64,000 nt of DNA, taken from NCBI RefSeq assembly GCF_003711105.1, contig NZ_CP023865.1:403501-467500 (forward strand). The letters are read 5' to 3'. The position numbers and the translations under genes were made by a program. Of the stretch, positions 23,650 through 32,626 are shown piece after piece. The stretch is from Actinoplanes teichomyceticus ATCC 31121 (GTDB lineage Bacteria > Actinomycetota > Actinomycetes > Mycobacteriales > Micromonosporaceae). Numbering within the stretch: position 1 is the stretch's first letter; each line of letters begins with the position of its first letter. The notes under the pieces are model-generated. The model was given only the letters and a program-made list of their open reading frames with translations, made no database searches and was not told the origin of the DNA.

Positions 23650-24680
23650 GTGTCTTCACCCTCTCCCAGAAGGAGAAGGAAGCGGCCCTGCTGCCGCAGC
23701 TGGCCGAGTTGACCGCGCACCACCGGGCGCGCTGCGCGCCCTACGATCGCATCCTCGCCGCGTCCGGCTTCTCCTCCGCCGGAAGCCTCGCCGAGCTGCC
23801 GTGGCTGCCGGTCCGGCTGTTCAAGACGCTGGAGCTGAAGAGCATCCCGGACGACGAGGTGTTCAAGGTGCTCACGTCCAGCGGCACCACCGGCGACGTC
23901 AGCAGGATCTACCTGGACAAGGCGGCCGCCGCGCAGCAGCAGCGGCGGCTGGCCGCCACGGTGCAGACCGTGCTCGGCGGCAAGCGGCTGCCGATGCTGC
24001 TGGTCGACACGAAGGCGATGCTCAAGGACCGCCGATCGTTCAGCGCCCGGGGCGCCGGTGTGCTCGGCATGTCCACCTTCGGGCGCGACCACGTGTGGGC
24101 GCTGGACATGGACGGCCGCGTCGACCTCGCGGCGATCCGCGGCTTCCTGGACAAGCACGGCGGCGAGCCGTTCCTGATCTTCGGGTTCACCTTCCTGGTG
24201 TGGCTGCACCTCTACGAGGTGGCCCGGGACCACGGCCTCGACCTGAGCAACGGCATCCTGATCCACTCCGGCGGCTGGAAGAAGCTGGTCGACCAGGCGG
24301 TCTCGCCCGAGGAGTTCCGGTCGCGCCTGGCCGGGGTCGGCCTGACCCGGGTGCACAACTACTACGGCATGGTCGAGCAGATCGGCACGATCTTCCTGGA
24401 GGGGCCGGACGGTGGCTCGCTGTACTGCCCGGACTTCGCGGACGTGGTGGTCCGCGACCCGCAGACCTGGGCGGAGCTGCCGCCCGGCGAACCGGGCCTG
24501 CTGGAGGTGGTGAGCACGCTGCCCACGTCGTACCCGGGCCACGTGCTGCTCACCGAGGACCTCGGGGTGGTGCACGGGATCGACGACGGGGCCTGGCCGG
24601 GCAAGCGGTTCTCGGTGCTCGGGCGGCTGCCGCGCGCCGAGGCCCGGGGCTGCTCCGACACCTACCGGGAGGCGGCATGA
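23646..24680 (+). CDS. LuxE-like acyl-protein synthetase
   Basis: The 344-residue protein matches the LuxE family, with LPVRLFKTLELKSIPDDEVF, the Ser-rich loop KVLTSSGTTGDVSRIYLD and a C-terminal NYYGMVEQIGTIFLEG, equivalent to the adenylation Y-G-x-x-E motif. In luminous bacteria LuxE activates a fatty acid with ATP and passes it to LuxC. Here no luciferase genes are present and both are embedded in a glycan locus. GTG 23646 overlaps the preceding stop (GTGA) and the end overlaps the LuxC-like start (ATGA at 24677). Confidence 0.85.
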   Translation: MSVFTLSQKEKEAALLPQLAELTAHHRARCAPYDRILAASGFSSAGSLAELPWLPVRLFKTLELKSIPDDEVFKVLTSSGTTGDVSRIYLDKAAAAQQQRRLAATVQTVLGGKRLPMLLVDTKAMLKDRRSFSARGAGVLGMSTFGRDHVWALDMDGRVDLAAIRGFLDKHGGEPFLIFGFTFLVWLHLYEVARDHGLDLSNGILIHSGGWKKLVDQAVSPEEFRSRLAGVGLTRVHNYYGMVEQIGTIFLEGPDGGSLYCPDFADVVVRDPQTWAELPPGEPGLLEVVSTLPTSYPGHVLLTEDLGVVHGIDDGAWPGKRFSVLGRLPRAEARGCSDTYREAA

Positions 24681-25864
24681 CCGTCCAGTTCCGCTTCGGC
24701 GCGCCGGGTGACCTGACCGCGCCGAGTGACGACCGGCTCACCGTCGGCGATCCGCGGGTCGTCGACTTCCTCGCCCGGCTGGCCCGCAGGCTGCTCACCC
24801 CGGCGCTCGCCCGGCGGCACCCCGAGCTCGGCTCGCTCGGCTACTTCCTGCGGCCCGCCGAGCTCAACCGCGCGGTGGAGCGGATGCGGCGCGCGGACGC
24901 GCTGGTCTTCCCGCGGGGCAACGTCTTCCACCTGCCCCCGGCCAACGTGGACACCATCTTCGTGTACTCGTGGGCGCTGTCCGCGCTGGCCGGCAACCAC
25001 AACGTGGTGCGCATCTCGACCCGGGCGGCCGGCGCGGCGGAGACCATCTTCGAGGCGCTGAACGAGGTGGACGCCGATCCGGTGATCGCCCGTACCCAGC
25101 GGATGGTCACCTACGGCCGGGACGACGCGATCACCTCGGCGCTGAGCCGGTGGTGCGATCTGCGGGTGATCTGGGGCGGCGACGCCGCGGTGGACGCGAT
25201 CCGCGCGCACCCGCTGCGGCCGTCCGCCCGCGACCTGACCTTCCCGGACCGGACCTCCTGGGCGGTGCTGTCGGTGCCCGGATGGCGGGCCGCCGACCCG
25301 GCCACCCGCCGGGCCGCCGTGACCGGCTTCGCCAACGACGCGTACTGGTTCGACCAGGCCGCGTGCTCGTCCCCGCGGACCGTCTTCCTGGTCGGCGCGG
25401 GCGACCCGGCCGACGTCCGGGACGAGTTCCTGCAACTCCTGCTGCAGGTCGTCGACCAGCGCGGCTGGACCGTGGACGCGGCCATGGCGGTGGAGAAGCG
25501 GGTCAACGCGTACGGGCTGGCGGCGACCGGCGCGGCGGATGCGCTGCAGTTCCCGGACAACCGCATCACCGCGCTCACCCTGACCGGAAGCGATCAGGTT
25601 CCGCGGCGCTGGATCGGGGCCGGAGCCTTCCCGTTCGCGCAGGTCGGCTCGCTGGTCGACCTGGTGCCGGCGATGACCCGGCAGGACCAGACCGTCAGCC
25701 ACTTCGGCTTCACCCCGGCCGAGTTGAACGAGTTCGCCACCGCGCTGGGCGGGCGCGGCGTCGACCGGATCGTGCCGTTCGGCTCGGCGCTCACCTTCGG
25801 CGCCGTCTGGGACGGCTACGACCTGCCGGCCGAGTTCACCCGACTGACCACCCTGCAGATCTGA
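24677..25864 (+). CDS. LuxC-like acyl reductase
   Basis: The 395-residue protein has the LuxC-type aldehyde-dehydrogenase-like fold: LVFPRGNVFHLPPANVDTIF near residue 85, and the catalytic cysteine C230 in FDQAACSSPRTVF. LuxC takes an acyl group on this cysteine and reduces it to an aldehyde with NADPH. It follows the LuxE-like gene with ATGA overlap, as the two enzymes work together in the lux system. The substrate is probably not a luciferase aldehyde but an acyl group carried by the adjacent ACP or ligase. Confidence 0.87.
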   Translation: MTVQFRFGAPGDLTAPSDDRLTVGDPRVVDFLARLARRLLTPALARRHPELGSLGYFLRPAELNRAVERMRRADALVFPRGNVFHLPPANVDTIFVYSWALSALAGNHNVVRISTRAAGAAETIFEALNEVDADPVIARTQRMVTYGRDDAITSALSRWCDLRVIWGGDAAVDAIRAHPLRPSARDLTFPDRTSWAVLSVPGWRAADPATRRAAVTGFANDAYWFDQAACSSPRTVFLVGAGDPADVRDEFLQLLLQVVDQRGWTVDAAMAVEKRVNAYGLAATGAADALQFPDNRITALTLTGSDQVPRRWIGAGAFPFAQVGSLVDLVPAMTRQDQTVSHFGFTPAELNEFATALGGRGVDRIVPFGSALTFGAVWDGYDLPAEFTRLTTLQI

Positions 25865-25875
25865 CAGCCGAGGCG

Positions 25876-28176
25876 ATGACCACCACGGGGGAGATCGACA
25901 CGTCGCGGGTCACCGAGGCGCCGGCGGACATGTCGCCGCCGGCGCGCCGGGATCCGCGGGCCCTGCGGGCCCTGCTGCCGTGGGTGTTCCCGGCCGTCGC
26001 GGCCCTCGCGGCGCTGCTGGGCAGCGACACCCCGGCCCGCGAGGTCGCGCTCTACGCGGCCTACCTGCTGCTGGCCGTCGTGACCCCGGGCACGCTGGTG
26101 TTCCGGGGGCTGTTCGGCAGCCGCGGCAACTGGCCGGAGGACCTCGGCCTGGGCGCGGCCACCGGCCTGGTGGTGATGCTGGCCGGCTGGGCCCTGGGCG
26201 CCGCCACCGGGCTGCAGCACCTCCTGATCCTCTGGCCGGTCCTGGTCGTGCTGCCGTTCCTGGCCGTGCCGCGGCTGCGGCGGCACTGGCGGCGCGGCCC
26301 CGGGGATCCGCTGCCGCTGCGCTGGTCGTGGGCGATGGCGGCGACGCTCGTCGCGATCACCGGCTGGGCGGCCACGGTCTTCGCGACCCCGCTGCCCCCG
26401 GTCACCCACGAGTACTACCCGGACCTGTACTACCACCTGGCGCTGGTGCACGAGATGATGCGCTCGATGCCGTTCCAGGTGCCCCAGCTGGCCGGCGACA
26501 CGCTGCGGTACCACTACCTCTCCGACGCGGACATCGCCACCGCCAGCATGGTCACCGGCATCGCGCCGACCACGGTGCTGCTGCGGCTCTGGCTGATCCC
26601 GATCGTCTCGATCGCCGCGGTCGTGTACGCGGTGCTGGCCCGCGCCCTGACCGGCCGGTGGTGGGCCGGCCCGCTGGCGGCCACGGTCGCCTTCGCCGGC
26701 CAGGCCCTCTCGCTGGGCTCGGCCGTGCCGACCTTCTCCGCCCCCGTGCCGGTCACCGTGAACAGCCCCTCGCAGACCTTCGCGGTACCGCTGATCGGCC
26801 TGTTCGTGGTGCTCGCCGTGGACCGGCTGCGGGGCCGCCCGCTGGGCTGGGGCTGGGCGTTCCTGCCGGTGCTGGCGGTGGCGTGCGCCGGGTCCAAGGC
26901 GAGCGTGCTCCCGCCGGTGGCGGCCGGGCTGGCGCTCACCGGTGCGGTGACGCTGTGCCGGCGCAGACCGCCGTGGGCGGCGGCCGGCCTGCTCGCCGTC
27001 ACCGGGTTCGGGATGGCGGCCGGACTCCGGCTCTTCGCCGGCGGCGGGGCCGGCACCCTGCAGCCGCAGGCGCTGAGCCTGCTCGGGTGGATCGAGCCGT
27101 ACCGGGACACGCTCGGGGCCGGCGACGGCGTGGTCCGCAACGGGCTGGTGCCGCTCGGTGTGGAGCAGGCCGGCACGGCGGGCCGCTGGTTCGTCGCCTG
27201 GGTGGTGCTCTGGGCGTTGCTGCTGCAGGCCCCGCGGCTGGGCGGGCTGCTGCGGCCGCGCGGCGCCACCCGTACCGATCCGGCGTTCCCGCTGCTGGCC
27301 GGCATCGTGGTGGCCGGGACCGGGGCGGCCTGGGCGCTCTGGCATCCGTCGGCGAGCCAGCTGTACTTCTTCGCCGCGGCCGCCCCCTTCGGCGCGGTGC
27401 TGCTGGCCTGGTCGCTGGCCGACCGGGTACGCGGGTGGCGCGCGCCGGTCGCCGGGCTGATCGCCGGGGCGCTCGGCGAGCTGCTGCTGCCGGCGGTGCA
27501 CGTGCCGGCCCGGGAGACGATCGGGAACTGGGCGTGGACGCTGGCCGTACCGGTGCTGCGGGTCGCCGCGCTGACCGTGGCCGCGATCCTGGTCGTGGTC
27601 CTTCTCTGGCGTCGGCGCGGCGCCCGTGCCGTGCCGGTCGCCCTGCTCGCGGCGGTGGCCGGCGCCTCGATCGCCGGTGGCGTCCGGTGGACCACCGAGA
27701 CCCTCGCCGACCCGCCGGTGAAGACGAGCAACAAGGGGGTGGCGGTGCGCGCCCCGGAGATGGCGGCGGCGCTCTGGCTGGACGCGAACGCCGGCCGGGA
27801 CGACGTGGTGGCCACCAACGTGCACTGCATGCCGATGCGGGTCAAGGTCTGCAACGCCCGGGCGTTCTGGGTCGCCGGGCTGGGCGGGCGGCGCACCCTG
27901 GTGGAGAGCTGGGCCTACAGCGACGAGACGGTGGCGGCCAACGGCCGCGACGGGCTCAAGTACTTCTACCAGCCGGCCCCTGAACCCGGCGTGTACCAGC
28001 TCAACGAGCGGGTGTTCAGCCGGGCCGACCCGGCCGACGTGGCGCGGCTGCGCGACGATTACCGGGTCCGCTGGCTGTTCGCCGACACCCGGGCCGGTGC
28101 GGTGTCGCCACGCCTGGCGGACGTCGCACGGTTGCGTTACCAGCGGGGGACGGTGACCGTGTACGAGGTGCGGTAG
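25876..28176 (+). CDS. large polytopic membrane protein, probable GT-C-type glycosyltransferase
   Basis: The 766-residue protein has about 14-16 hydrophobic spans. Between the third and fourth groups lies EYYPDLYYHLALVHEMM and then TLRYHYLSDADIATASM, an acidic/His-rich outer loop as in lipid-linked sugar transferases of the GT-C fold. The last 130 residues form a soluble outside domain with LDANAGRDDVVATNVHCMP, as seen at the end of GT39/GT83-like proteins. ATG 25876 starts 11 bases after the LuxC-like stop with GAGG upstream, so it belongs to the same operon. It probably transfers a lipid-carried sugar or moiety outside the membrane. Confidence 0.65.
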   Translation: MTTTGEIDTSRVTEAPADMSPPARRDPRALRALLPWVFPAVAALAALLGSDTPAREVALYAAYLLLAVVTPGTLVFRGLFGSRGNWPEDLGLGAATGLVVMLAGWALGAATGLQHLLILWPVLVVLPFLAVPRLRRHWRRGPGDPLPLRWSWAMAATLVAITGWAATVFATPLPPVTHEYYPDLYYHLALVHEMMRSMPFQVPQLAGDTLRYHYLSDADIATASMVTGIAPTTVLLRLWLIPIVSIAAVVYAVLARALTGRWWAGPLAATVAFAGQALSLGSAVPTFSAPVPVTVNSPSQTFAVPLIGLFVVLAVDRLRGRPLGWGWAFLPVLAVACAGSKASVLPPVAAGLALTGAVTLCRRRPPWAAAGLLAVTGFGMAAGLRLFAGGGAGTLQPQALSLLGWIEPYRDTLGAGDGVVRNGLVPLGVEQAGTAGRWFVAWVVLWALLLQAPRLGGLLRPRGATRTDPAFPLLAGIVVAGTGAAWALWHPSASQLYFFAAAAPFGAVLLAWSLADRVRGWRAPVAGLIAGALGELLLPAVHVPARETIGNWAWTLAVPVLRVAALTVAAILVVVLLWRRRGARAVPVALLAAVAGASIAGGVRWTTETLADPPVKTSNKGVAVRAPEMAAALWLDANAGRDDVVATNVHCMPMRVKVCNARAFWVAGLGGRRTLVESWAYSDETVAANGRDGLKYFYQPAPEPGVYQLNERVFSRADPADVARLRDDYRVRWLFADTRAGAVSPRLADVARLRYQRGTVTVYEVR

Positions 28177-28242
28177 GGGGTTAACCCTACTGTCCAGACG
28201 GCGGTCCGCAGGATCGGATGGGAGGGCCGCGGTGCCTAGCGT
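28173..28242 (+). promoter_or_regulatory. promoter of the two-component operon with GTAGGG/CCCTAC motif
   Basis: GTAGGGGGTTAACCCTAC (28173-28190) is an inverted repeat, followed by CCGCGGTGCCTAGCGTC. TAGCGT (28237-28242) lies 7 bases before ATG 28250 and looks like a -10 for a leaderless transcript. The inverted repeat and the TAGCGTC block recur with the same spacing before the MMPL gene at 30325. The motif is a candidate site for the operon's own response regulator. Confidence 0.65.
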
Positions 28243-28249
28243 CGAGGGC

Positions 28250-29560
28250 ATGACAACGACGTACGCTCCAGTCCCGGCCGCCCCCGCCGGGGTCCCGGCC
28301 CGGCGCCACCTGCGTCAGCTGGGCATCGACACCCAATACGTGCTGTTCGGCTTCCCGATCGGCCTGGTCACCGTGGTGCTCTGCCTGACCGGGTTCGCGC
28401 TCGGCGTCGGCATGGTGATCATCTGGGTCGGCCTGCCGCTGCTGGCCGGCACGCTGGCCATGTCCCGGGGTCTCGCCCACCTGGAACGGCTGCGGATCGG
28501 CCCGGTGCTGCGGCGCCGGATCGCGCACCCGCGTTACCGCACCGCGCGGTCCGGCGGCTGGGTCGGCAGGCTGCTCAGCCCGCTCGCCGACGCCCAGTCC
28601 TGGCTGGACCTGGTGCACGGCGTCTTCCGGTTCATCCCGAGCACCATCGCGTTCGGCGTCGTCCTCACCTGGTGGGCGGCGGCGCTGATCGGGCTCAGCT
28701 ACCCGGCCTGGGACTGGGTGGTGCCCCACCCGCCGGAGAACCTGGAGCTGCCGGAGCTGCTCGGCCTCCCGGACAGCGCCGTCACCAGGATCGCCGTCAA
28801 CCTGATCATCGGCGCCTTCTTCGCGCTCACGCTCTTCCCGGTGGTCCGGGGCGCCGCCCTGCTGGAGGCCCAGTTCGCCCGGGGTCTGCTCAGTGGCGTC
28901 GCCGAGCTCCGCCGCCAGGTCGCCGACGCGAACGCGGCCCGGGACACCGCGCAGGAGCAGAGGGCGGCGGCCGTCTCGGCCGAGGCGACCGCGCTGCGCA
29001 AGCTGGAGCGCGACATCCACGACGGCCCGCAGCAGCGGCTGGTCCGGCTGGCCATGGACCTGGGCCGGGCCGAACAGCAGTTCGGCACCGATCCGGAGGC
29101 GGCCCGGGCCACCGTGGCGGAGGCGCTCCACCAGACCCGGGAGACGCTGGACGAGCTGCGCGCGCTGTCCCGCGGCATCGCCCCGCCGATCCTGGTGGAC
29201 CGCGGTCTGCAGGCCGCGCTGACCGCGCTGGCGGGGCGCTGCACCGTCCCGGTGGATCTGGACGCCCCGGCGCTCGACCGGCTGGCGCCGGAGGTCGAGT
29301 CGACGGCGTACTTCGTGGTCGCCGAGGCGCTCACCAACGTCGCGAAGCACAGCCACGCCAGCGAGGTGCAGGTCAGCGTGCAGCGGCTGGCCACCGGGCT
29401 GCTGGTGACCGTCGCCGACGACGGGGTGGGCGGCGCCAGCCTGGCCAAGGGCCACGGACTGGCCGGTCTGGACGATCGGGTGAAGGCGGCCGGCGGCGTG
29501 CTGTCGGTGGAGAGCCCGGACGGCGCGGGGACCCGGCTGACCGCCGCGCTGCCGCTCTGA
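28250..29560 (+). CDS. sensor histidine kinase, NarL-partner (HisKA_3) type
   Basis: The 436-residue kinase has an N-terminal membrane region of four spans resembling the actinobacterial putative-sensor domain. A short coiled coil follows, then the phospho-acceptor block ERDIHDGPQQRLVRLAMDLG with histidine at about residue 257, and the ATP-binding VADDGVGGASLAKGHGLAGL. The class partners with LuxR/NarL response regulators, and one follows 48 bases downstream. The stimulus is unknown but membrane-embedded sensing of envelope or drug stress is typical. ATG 28250 is best explained as a leaderless start. Confidence 0.9.
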   Translation: MTTTYAPVPAAPAGVPARRHLRQLGIDTQYVLFGFPIGLVTVVLCLTGFALGVGMVIIWVGLPLLAGTLAMSRGLAHLERLRIGPVLRRRIAHPRYRTARSGGWVGRLLSPLADAQSWLDLVHGVFRFIPSTIAFGVVLTWWAAALIGLSYPAWDWVVPHPPENLELPELLGLPDSAVTRIAVNLIIGAFFALTLFPVVRGAALLEAQFARGLLSGVAELRRQVADANAARDTAQEQRAAAVSAEATALRKLERDIHDGPQQRLVRLAMDLGRAEQQFGTDPEAARATVAEALHQTRETLDELRALSRGIAPPILVDRGLQAALTALAGRCTVPVDLDAPALDRLAPEVESTAYFVVAEALTNVAKHSHASEVQVSVQRLATGLLVTVADDGVGGASLAKGHGLAGLDDRVKAAGGVLSVESPDGAGTRLTAALPL

Positions 29561-29608
29561 GCGCGGTGCGGGTCACCGGCGGGTCCGGCGTTCTGACAGC
29601 ATGGCGGC

Positions 29609-30253
29609 ATGCGCGTGGTGATAGCCGACGACGCCGTGCTGTTGCGCGAGGGTCTGGTCCGGCTCGTCGAGGAGAACGGTCACACCGTGGTGGCGGCCGT
29701 CGGCGACGGGCCGTCCCTCGTCGCGGCGATCAAACAACACCGTCCGGACGTCTCCATCGTGGACGTCCGGATGCCGCCGTCGCACACCGACGAGGGCCTG
29801 CGGGCCGCCGTGGAGGCCCGGGCCGCGGTGCAGGGCACCCCGATCCTGGTGCTCTCCCAGTACGTCGAGGTGTCGTACGCGGATGATCTGCTGGCCGACC
29901 GCCGTGGGGCGGTCGGCTATCTGCTCAAGGACCGGGTGTCGCTGGTCGCCGAGTTCCTGGACGGCCTGCGCCGGGTGGCCGAGGGCGGCACCGTGCTCGA
30001 CCCGGAGGTGGTCGGCCAGCTGCTGGTGCGGCGCCGGCGCGACGACCCGCTGCGCAGCCTCACCCCGCGCGAGCGGGAGGTGCTGGGGTTGATGGCCGAG
30101 GGCATGTCGAACGCCGCGATCGCCCGCAAGATGGTGGTCACCGACGGCGCGGTGGAGAAGCACGTCCGGAACATCTTCACCAAGCTCGACCTGCACCAGG
30201 ACGAGGAGCAGCACCGGCGGGTCCTGGCGGTGCTGGCCTACCTGCAGACGTAG
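29609..30253 (+). CDS. response regulator, NarL/LuxR family
   Basis: The 214-residue protein has a receiver domain (IADDAVLLREGLVRLV, phospho-aspartate in SIVDVRMPPS at about residue 54, lysine in YLLKDRV). A LuxR-type helix-turn-helix occupies about residues 148-210 (LTPREREVLGLMAEGMSNAA, TDGAVEKHVRNIFTKL). It is the partner of the kinase just upstream. Matching inverted repeats before the kinase gene and before the MMPL gene just downstream suggest it controls both, giving feedback on its own operon. Confidence 0.93.
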   Translation: MRVVIADDAVLLREGLVRLVEENGHTVVAAVGDGPSLVAAIKQHRPDVSIVDVRMPPSHTDEGLRAAVEARAAVQGTPILVLSQYVEVSYADDLLADRRGAVGYLLKDRVSLVAEFLDGLRRVAEGGTVLDPEVVGQLLVRRRRDDPLRSLTPREREVLGLMAEGMSNAAIARKMVVTDGAVEKHVRNIFTKLDLHQDEEQHRRVLAVLAYLQT

Positions 30254-30316
30254 GGCTAACCCTACCCCGCTCCGGGTGCTCGCCGGATCGATCCGGGTCG
30301 CCGCGGTCCCTAGCGT
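30250..30316 (+). promoter_or_regulatory. promoter of the MMPL gene, twin of the two-component promoter
   Basis: GTAGGGCTAACCCTAC (30250-30264 plus the preceding stop codon bases) has perfect 6-bp arms. TAGCGT at 30311-30316 lies 8 bases before ATG 30325 and is preceded by CCGCGGTCCC. The repeat-to-start distance is 60 bases here and 59 at the kinase gene. The site begins inside the stop region of the response regulator gene. Confidence 0.65.
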
Positions 30317-30324
30317 CTCCAGGC

Positions 30325-32523
30325 ATGGAACACAGGGGGAAAGTCAAGGGAATCGCGGCCCGGGCCGCGCTCTGGAGCGCCCGGCACCGGATGCTCGCGA
30401 TCCTCGGCTGGATCGCGTTCGTCGCCGGGACCGTCGTTCTCAGCGGACAGCTGGGCACCCGTGAGGCGAGCTTCGCCGACCAGGGCAGCGGGGACTCCGG
30501 CCGGGCCGAGAAGATCGTCGAGGGGGCGGGCTTCCCGGAGCGGCCGGCCGGCGAGATGGTGCTGATCCAGAGCCGGGCCGGTAGCGACCGGGGGCCGGCC
30601 ACCGCCGAGGTCAGCCGGACGCTGAGCGGGCTGAGCGACGTCACCGACGTGCAGCCGCCCATCCAGTCACCGGACGGCCGGTCCACGCTGATCGCCTTCA
30701 GCATCTCCGGTGACCCGGCGACCGCGAAGGACCGGGTCGGCCCCGCCCTGGACGCCGTCGCGCGGGTGCAGTCCGGGCATCCGGACCTGTTCATCGCCGA
30801 GGCCGGCGACGCCAGCGGCGACAAGCTGATCGGCGACGAGCTGGAGGCGGGCCTGTCCCGGCTGTCCATGCTCTCCATCCCGGTGACCCTCGGCATCCTG
30901 CTGGTGGCGTTCGGCGCGGTGGTGGCCGCGCTGCTGCCGGTGGGGCTGGCGGTGACCGCGGTGGTCGCGGCGATCGGGCTGATGGCCGCCGGTAGCCGGC
31001 TCGCGCCCACGGTCGACGCCACCTCGCACGTGATGCTGCTGGTCGGGCTCGCCGTCGGGGTCGACTACTGCCTGTTCTACATCCGCCGGGAACGCGACGA
31101 GCGCCGCGCCGGGGCCGGCCCGGACCGGGCGTTGATGATCGCCGCGCAGACCTCGGGACGGTCGATCTGGATCTCCGGCCTGACCGTGATCGTGGCGATG
31201 GCCGGGATGTTCCTCACCCGGGACACCACGTTCGTCAGTTTCGGCCTCGGCACCATCCTGGTGGTCGCGACCGCCGTGCTCGGCTCGCTGACCGTGCTGC
31301 CGGCGCTGCTGTCGGCGCTCGGCGACCGGGTCGACGCGATCAAGATCCCCGGTCTGTACCGCCGCCGCAGCGACGGCCGGCTGTGGAACGGCCTGCTGCG
31401 CGCCGTGCTGGCCCGCCCGCTGATCTCGGTCGTGGTCGCGCTGGGCGTCCTGGGCGCGCTGGCCGCGCCGGTGCTCGACCTGCGGACCCGGGGTGAGGTC
31501 ATCGAGGATCTGTCGCCGAGGATGCCGGTGGTGCAGGCGTACCGGGCGATCGGCGACGCGTTCCCCAGCAAGACCACCCCGGCCGAGGTGGTGGTGCGGG
31601 CGCCGACCGTGCGCGGGGAGCGGTTCGAGCGGGCGCTGGCCGACTTCCGGGCGGCGGTCGGCGGCAGCGGCGGCCGGCTGGTCGAGCCGGTCGACGTGCG
31701 GATCAACCCGGCCGGTACGGTCGCCGTCGTCTCGGTGGGGCTGACCGGGCACGGTGACGACCGGGCCGCCGTGGACGCCCTGAAGCTGCTGCGGGGCGAG
31801 GTCGTGCCGGCCGCGTTCGGCCGGCTGCCCGGCGCGACCGCGCTGGTCAGCGGGGAGACCGCGGGCAGCGTCGACTTCAACGGGCAGCTGGAGAGGAGCC
31901 TGCCCTGGGTCTTCGGGTTCGTGCTCGGCCTGGCCTTCCTGCTCCTGCTCGTGTCGTTCCGCTCGGTGACCGTCGCGATCACCGGGGTGGTGCTCAACCT
32001 GATCTCGGTGGCCGCCGCCTACGGGATGCTGGTCTACGTCTTCCAGTACGGTCACTTCGAGAAGCAGCTGGACTTCACCGCCTCCGCCGGGATCACCAAC
32101 TGGATCCCGCTGTTCCTCTTCGTGATCCTGTTCGGCCTGTCGATGGACTACCACGTGTTCGTGCTGAGCCGGATCCGTGAGGGCCACGACCGGGGCCTGC
32201 CCACCCGGCAGGCGGTGCGGGAGGGGATCGGCCGCACGGCCGGCGTGATCACCAGCGCGGCCGTGGTGATGGTGGCGGTCTTCGCCCTGTTCGCCACGCT
32301 GCCGCTGACCTCCACCAAGGAGCTGGGCGTCGGGCTGGCGGCCGCGGTGCTGCTGGACGCCACGATCATCCGGGCGGTGCTGCTGCCGGCCGTGATGGCC
32401 CTGCTCGGGCGGGCGAACTGGTGGCTCCCGGGCTGGCTGAACTGGCTCCCGCAGGTGGCGCACGAGCTGCCCGCCGAGGTTGCGGCCACGCCGGCTCGGC
32501 GGCCGCTCACCCCGGTCGGCTGA
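30325..32523 (+). CDS. MMPL-family RND transporter
   Basis: The 732-residue protein has two repeats of one span, a large outer loop and five spans, giving about 12 spans. Family motifs are present: GLAVGVDYCLFYIRRERDER in the first half and FGLSMDYHVFVLSRIREGHD in the second, both with the proton-relay Asp-Tyr pair. MMPL proteins export lipids, glycolipids or drugs. Its promoter copies that of the adjacent two-component operon, so it is the likely main target of that system. A 12-bp hairpin follows the stop. Confidence 0.92.
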   Translation: MEHRGKVKGIAARAALWSARHRMLAILGWIAFVAGTVVLSGQLGTREASFADQGSGDSGRAEKIVEGAGFPERPAGEMVLIQSRAGSDRGPATAEVSRTLSGLSDVTDVQPPIQSPDGRSTLIAFSISGDPATAKDRVGPALDAVARVQSGHPDLFIAEAGDASGDKLIGDELEAGLSRLSMLSIPVTLGILLVAFGAVVAALLPVGLAVTAVVAAIGLMAAGSRLAPTVDATSHVMLLVGLAVGVDYCLFYIRRERDERRAGAGPDRALMIAAQTSGRSIWISGLTVIVAMAGMFLTRDTTFVSFGLGTILVVATAVLGSLTVLPALLSALGDRVDAIKIPGLYRRRSDGRLWNGLLRAVLARPLISVVVALGVLGALAAPVLDLRTRGEVIEDLSPRMPVVQAYRAIGDAFPSKTTPAEVVVRAPTVRGERFERALADFRAAVGGSGGRLVEPVDVRINPAGTVAVVSVGLTGHGDDRAAVDALKLLRGEVVPAAFGRLPGATALVSGETAGSVDFNGQLERSLPWVFGFVLGLAFLLLLVSFRSVTVAITGVVLNLISVAAAYGMLVYVFQYGHFEKQLDFTASAGITNWIPLFLFVILFGLSMDYHVFVLSRIREGHDRGLPTRQAVREGIGRTAGVITSAAVVMVAVFALFATLPLTSTKELGVGLAAAVLLDATIIRAVLLPAVMALLGRANWWLPGWLNWLPQVAHELPAEVAATPARRPLTPVG

Positions 32524-32535
32524 GGCCGCCGGTCC

Positions 32536-32562
32536 GGTCCGGGCGCGTCTCGCGCCCGGACC
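32536..32562 (+). terminator. GC-rich hairpin terminator
   Basis: GGTCCGGGCGCG and CGCGCCCGGACC pair perfectly (12 bp) around a TCT loop, 12 bases after the MMPL stop. There is no T-run, as is common in high-GC actinobacteria. It also faces the end of the convergent crcB gene about 65 bases away. Confidence 0.75.
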
Positions 32563-32626
32563 GCTCGCCTTTCCGGTACGAACGGCGCCCGGCCCGCCGT
32601 GCCACCAGCCCCGCCGCGGCGGCGCC

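Noticed and set aside
23646..25864. A bioluminescence (lux) operon
   Set aside because: LuxE-like and LuxC-like genes are present, but there is no luxA, luxB or luxD, and the neighbours are glycan and carrier genes.
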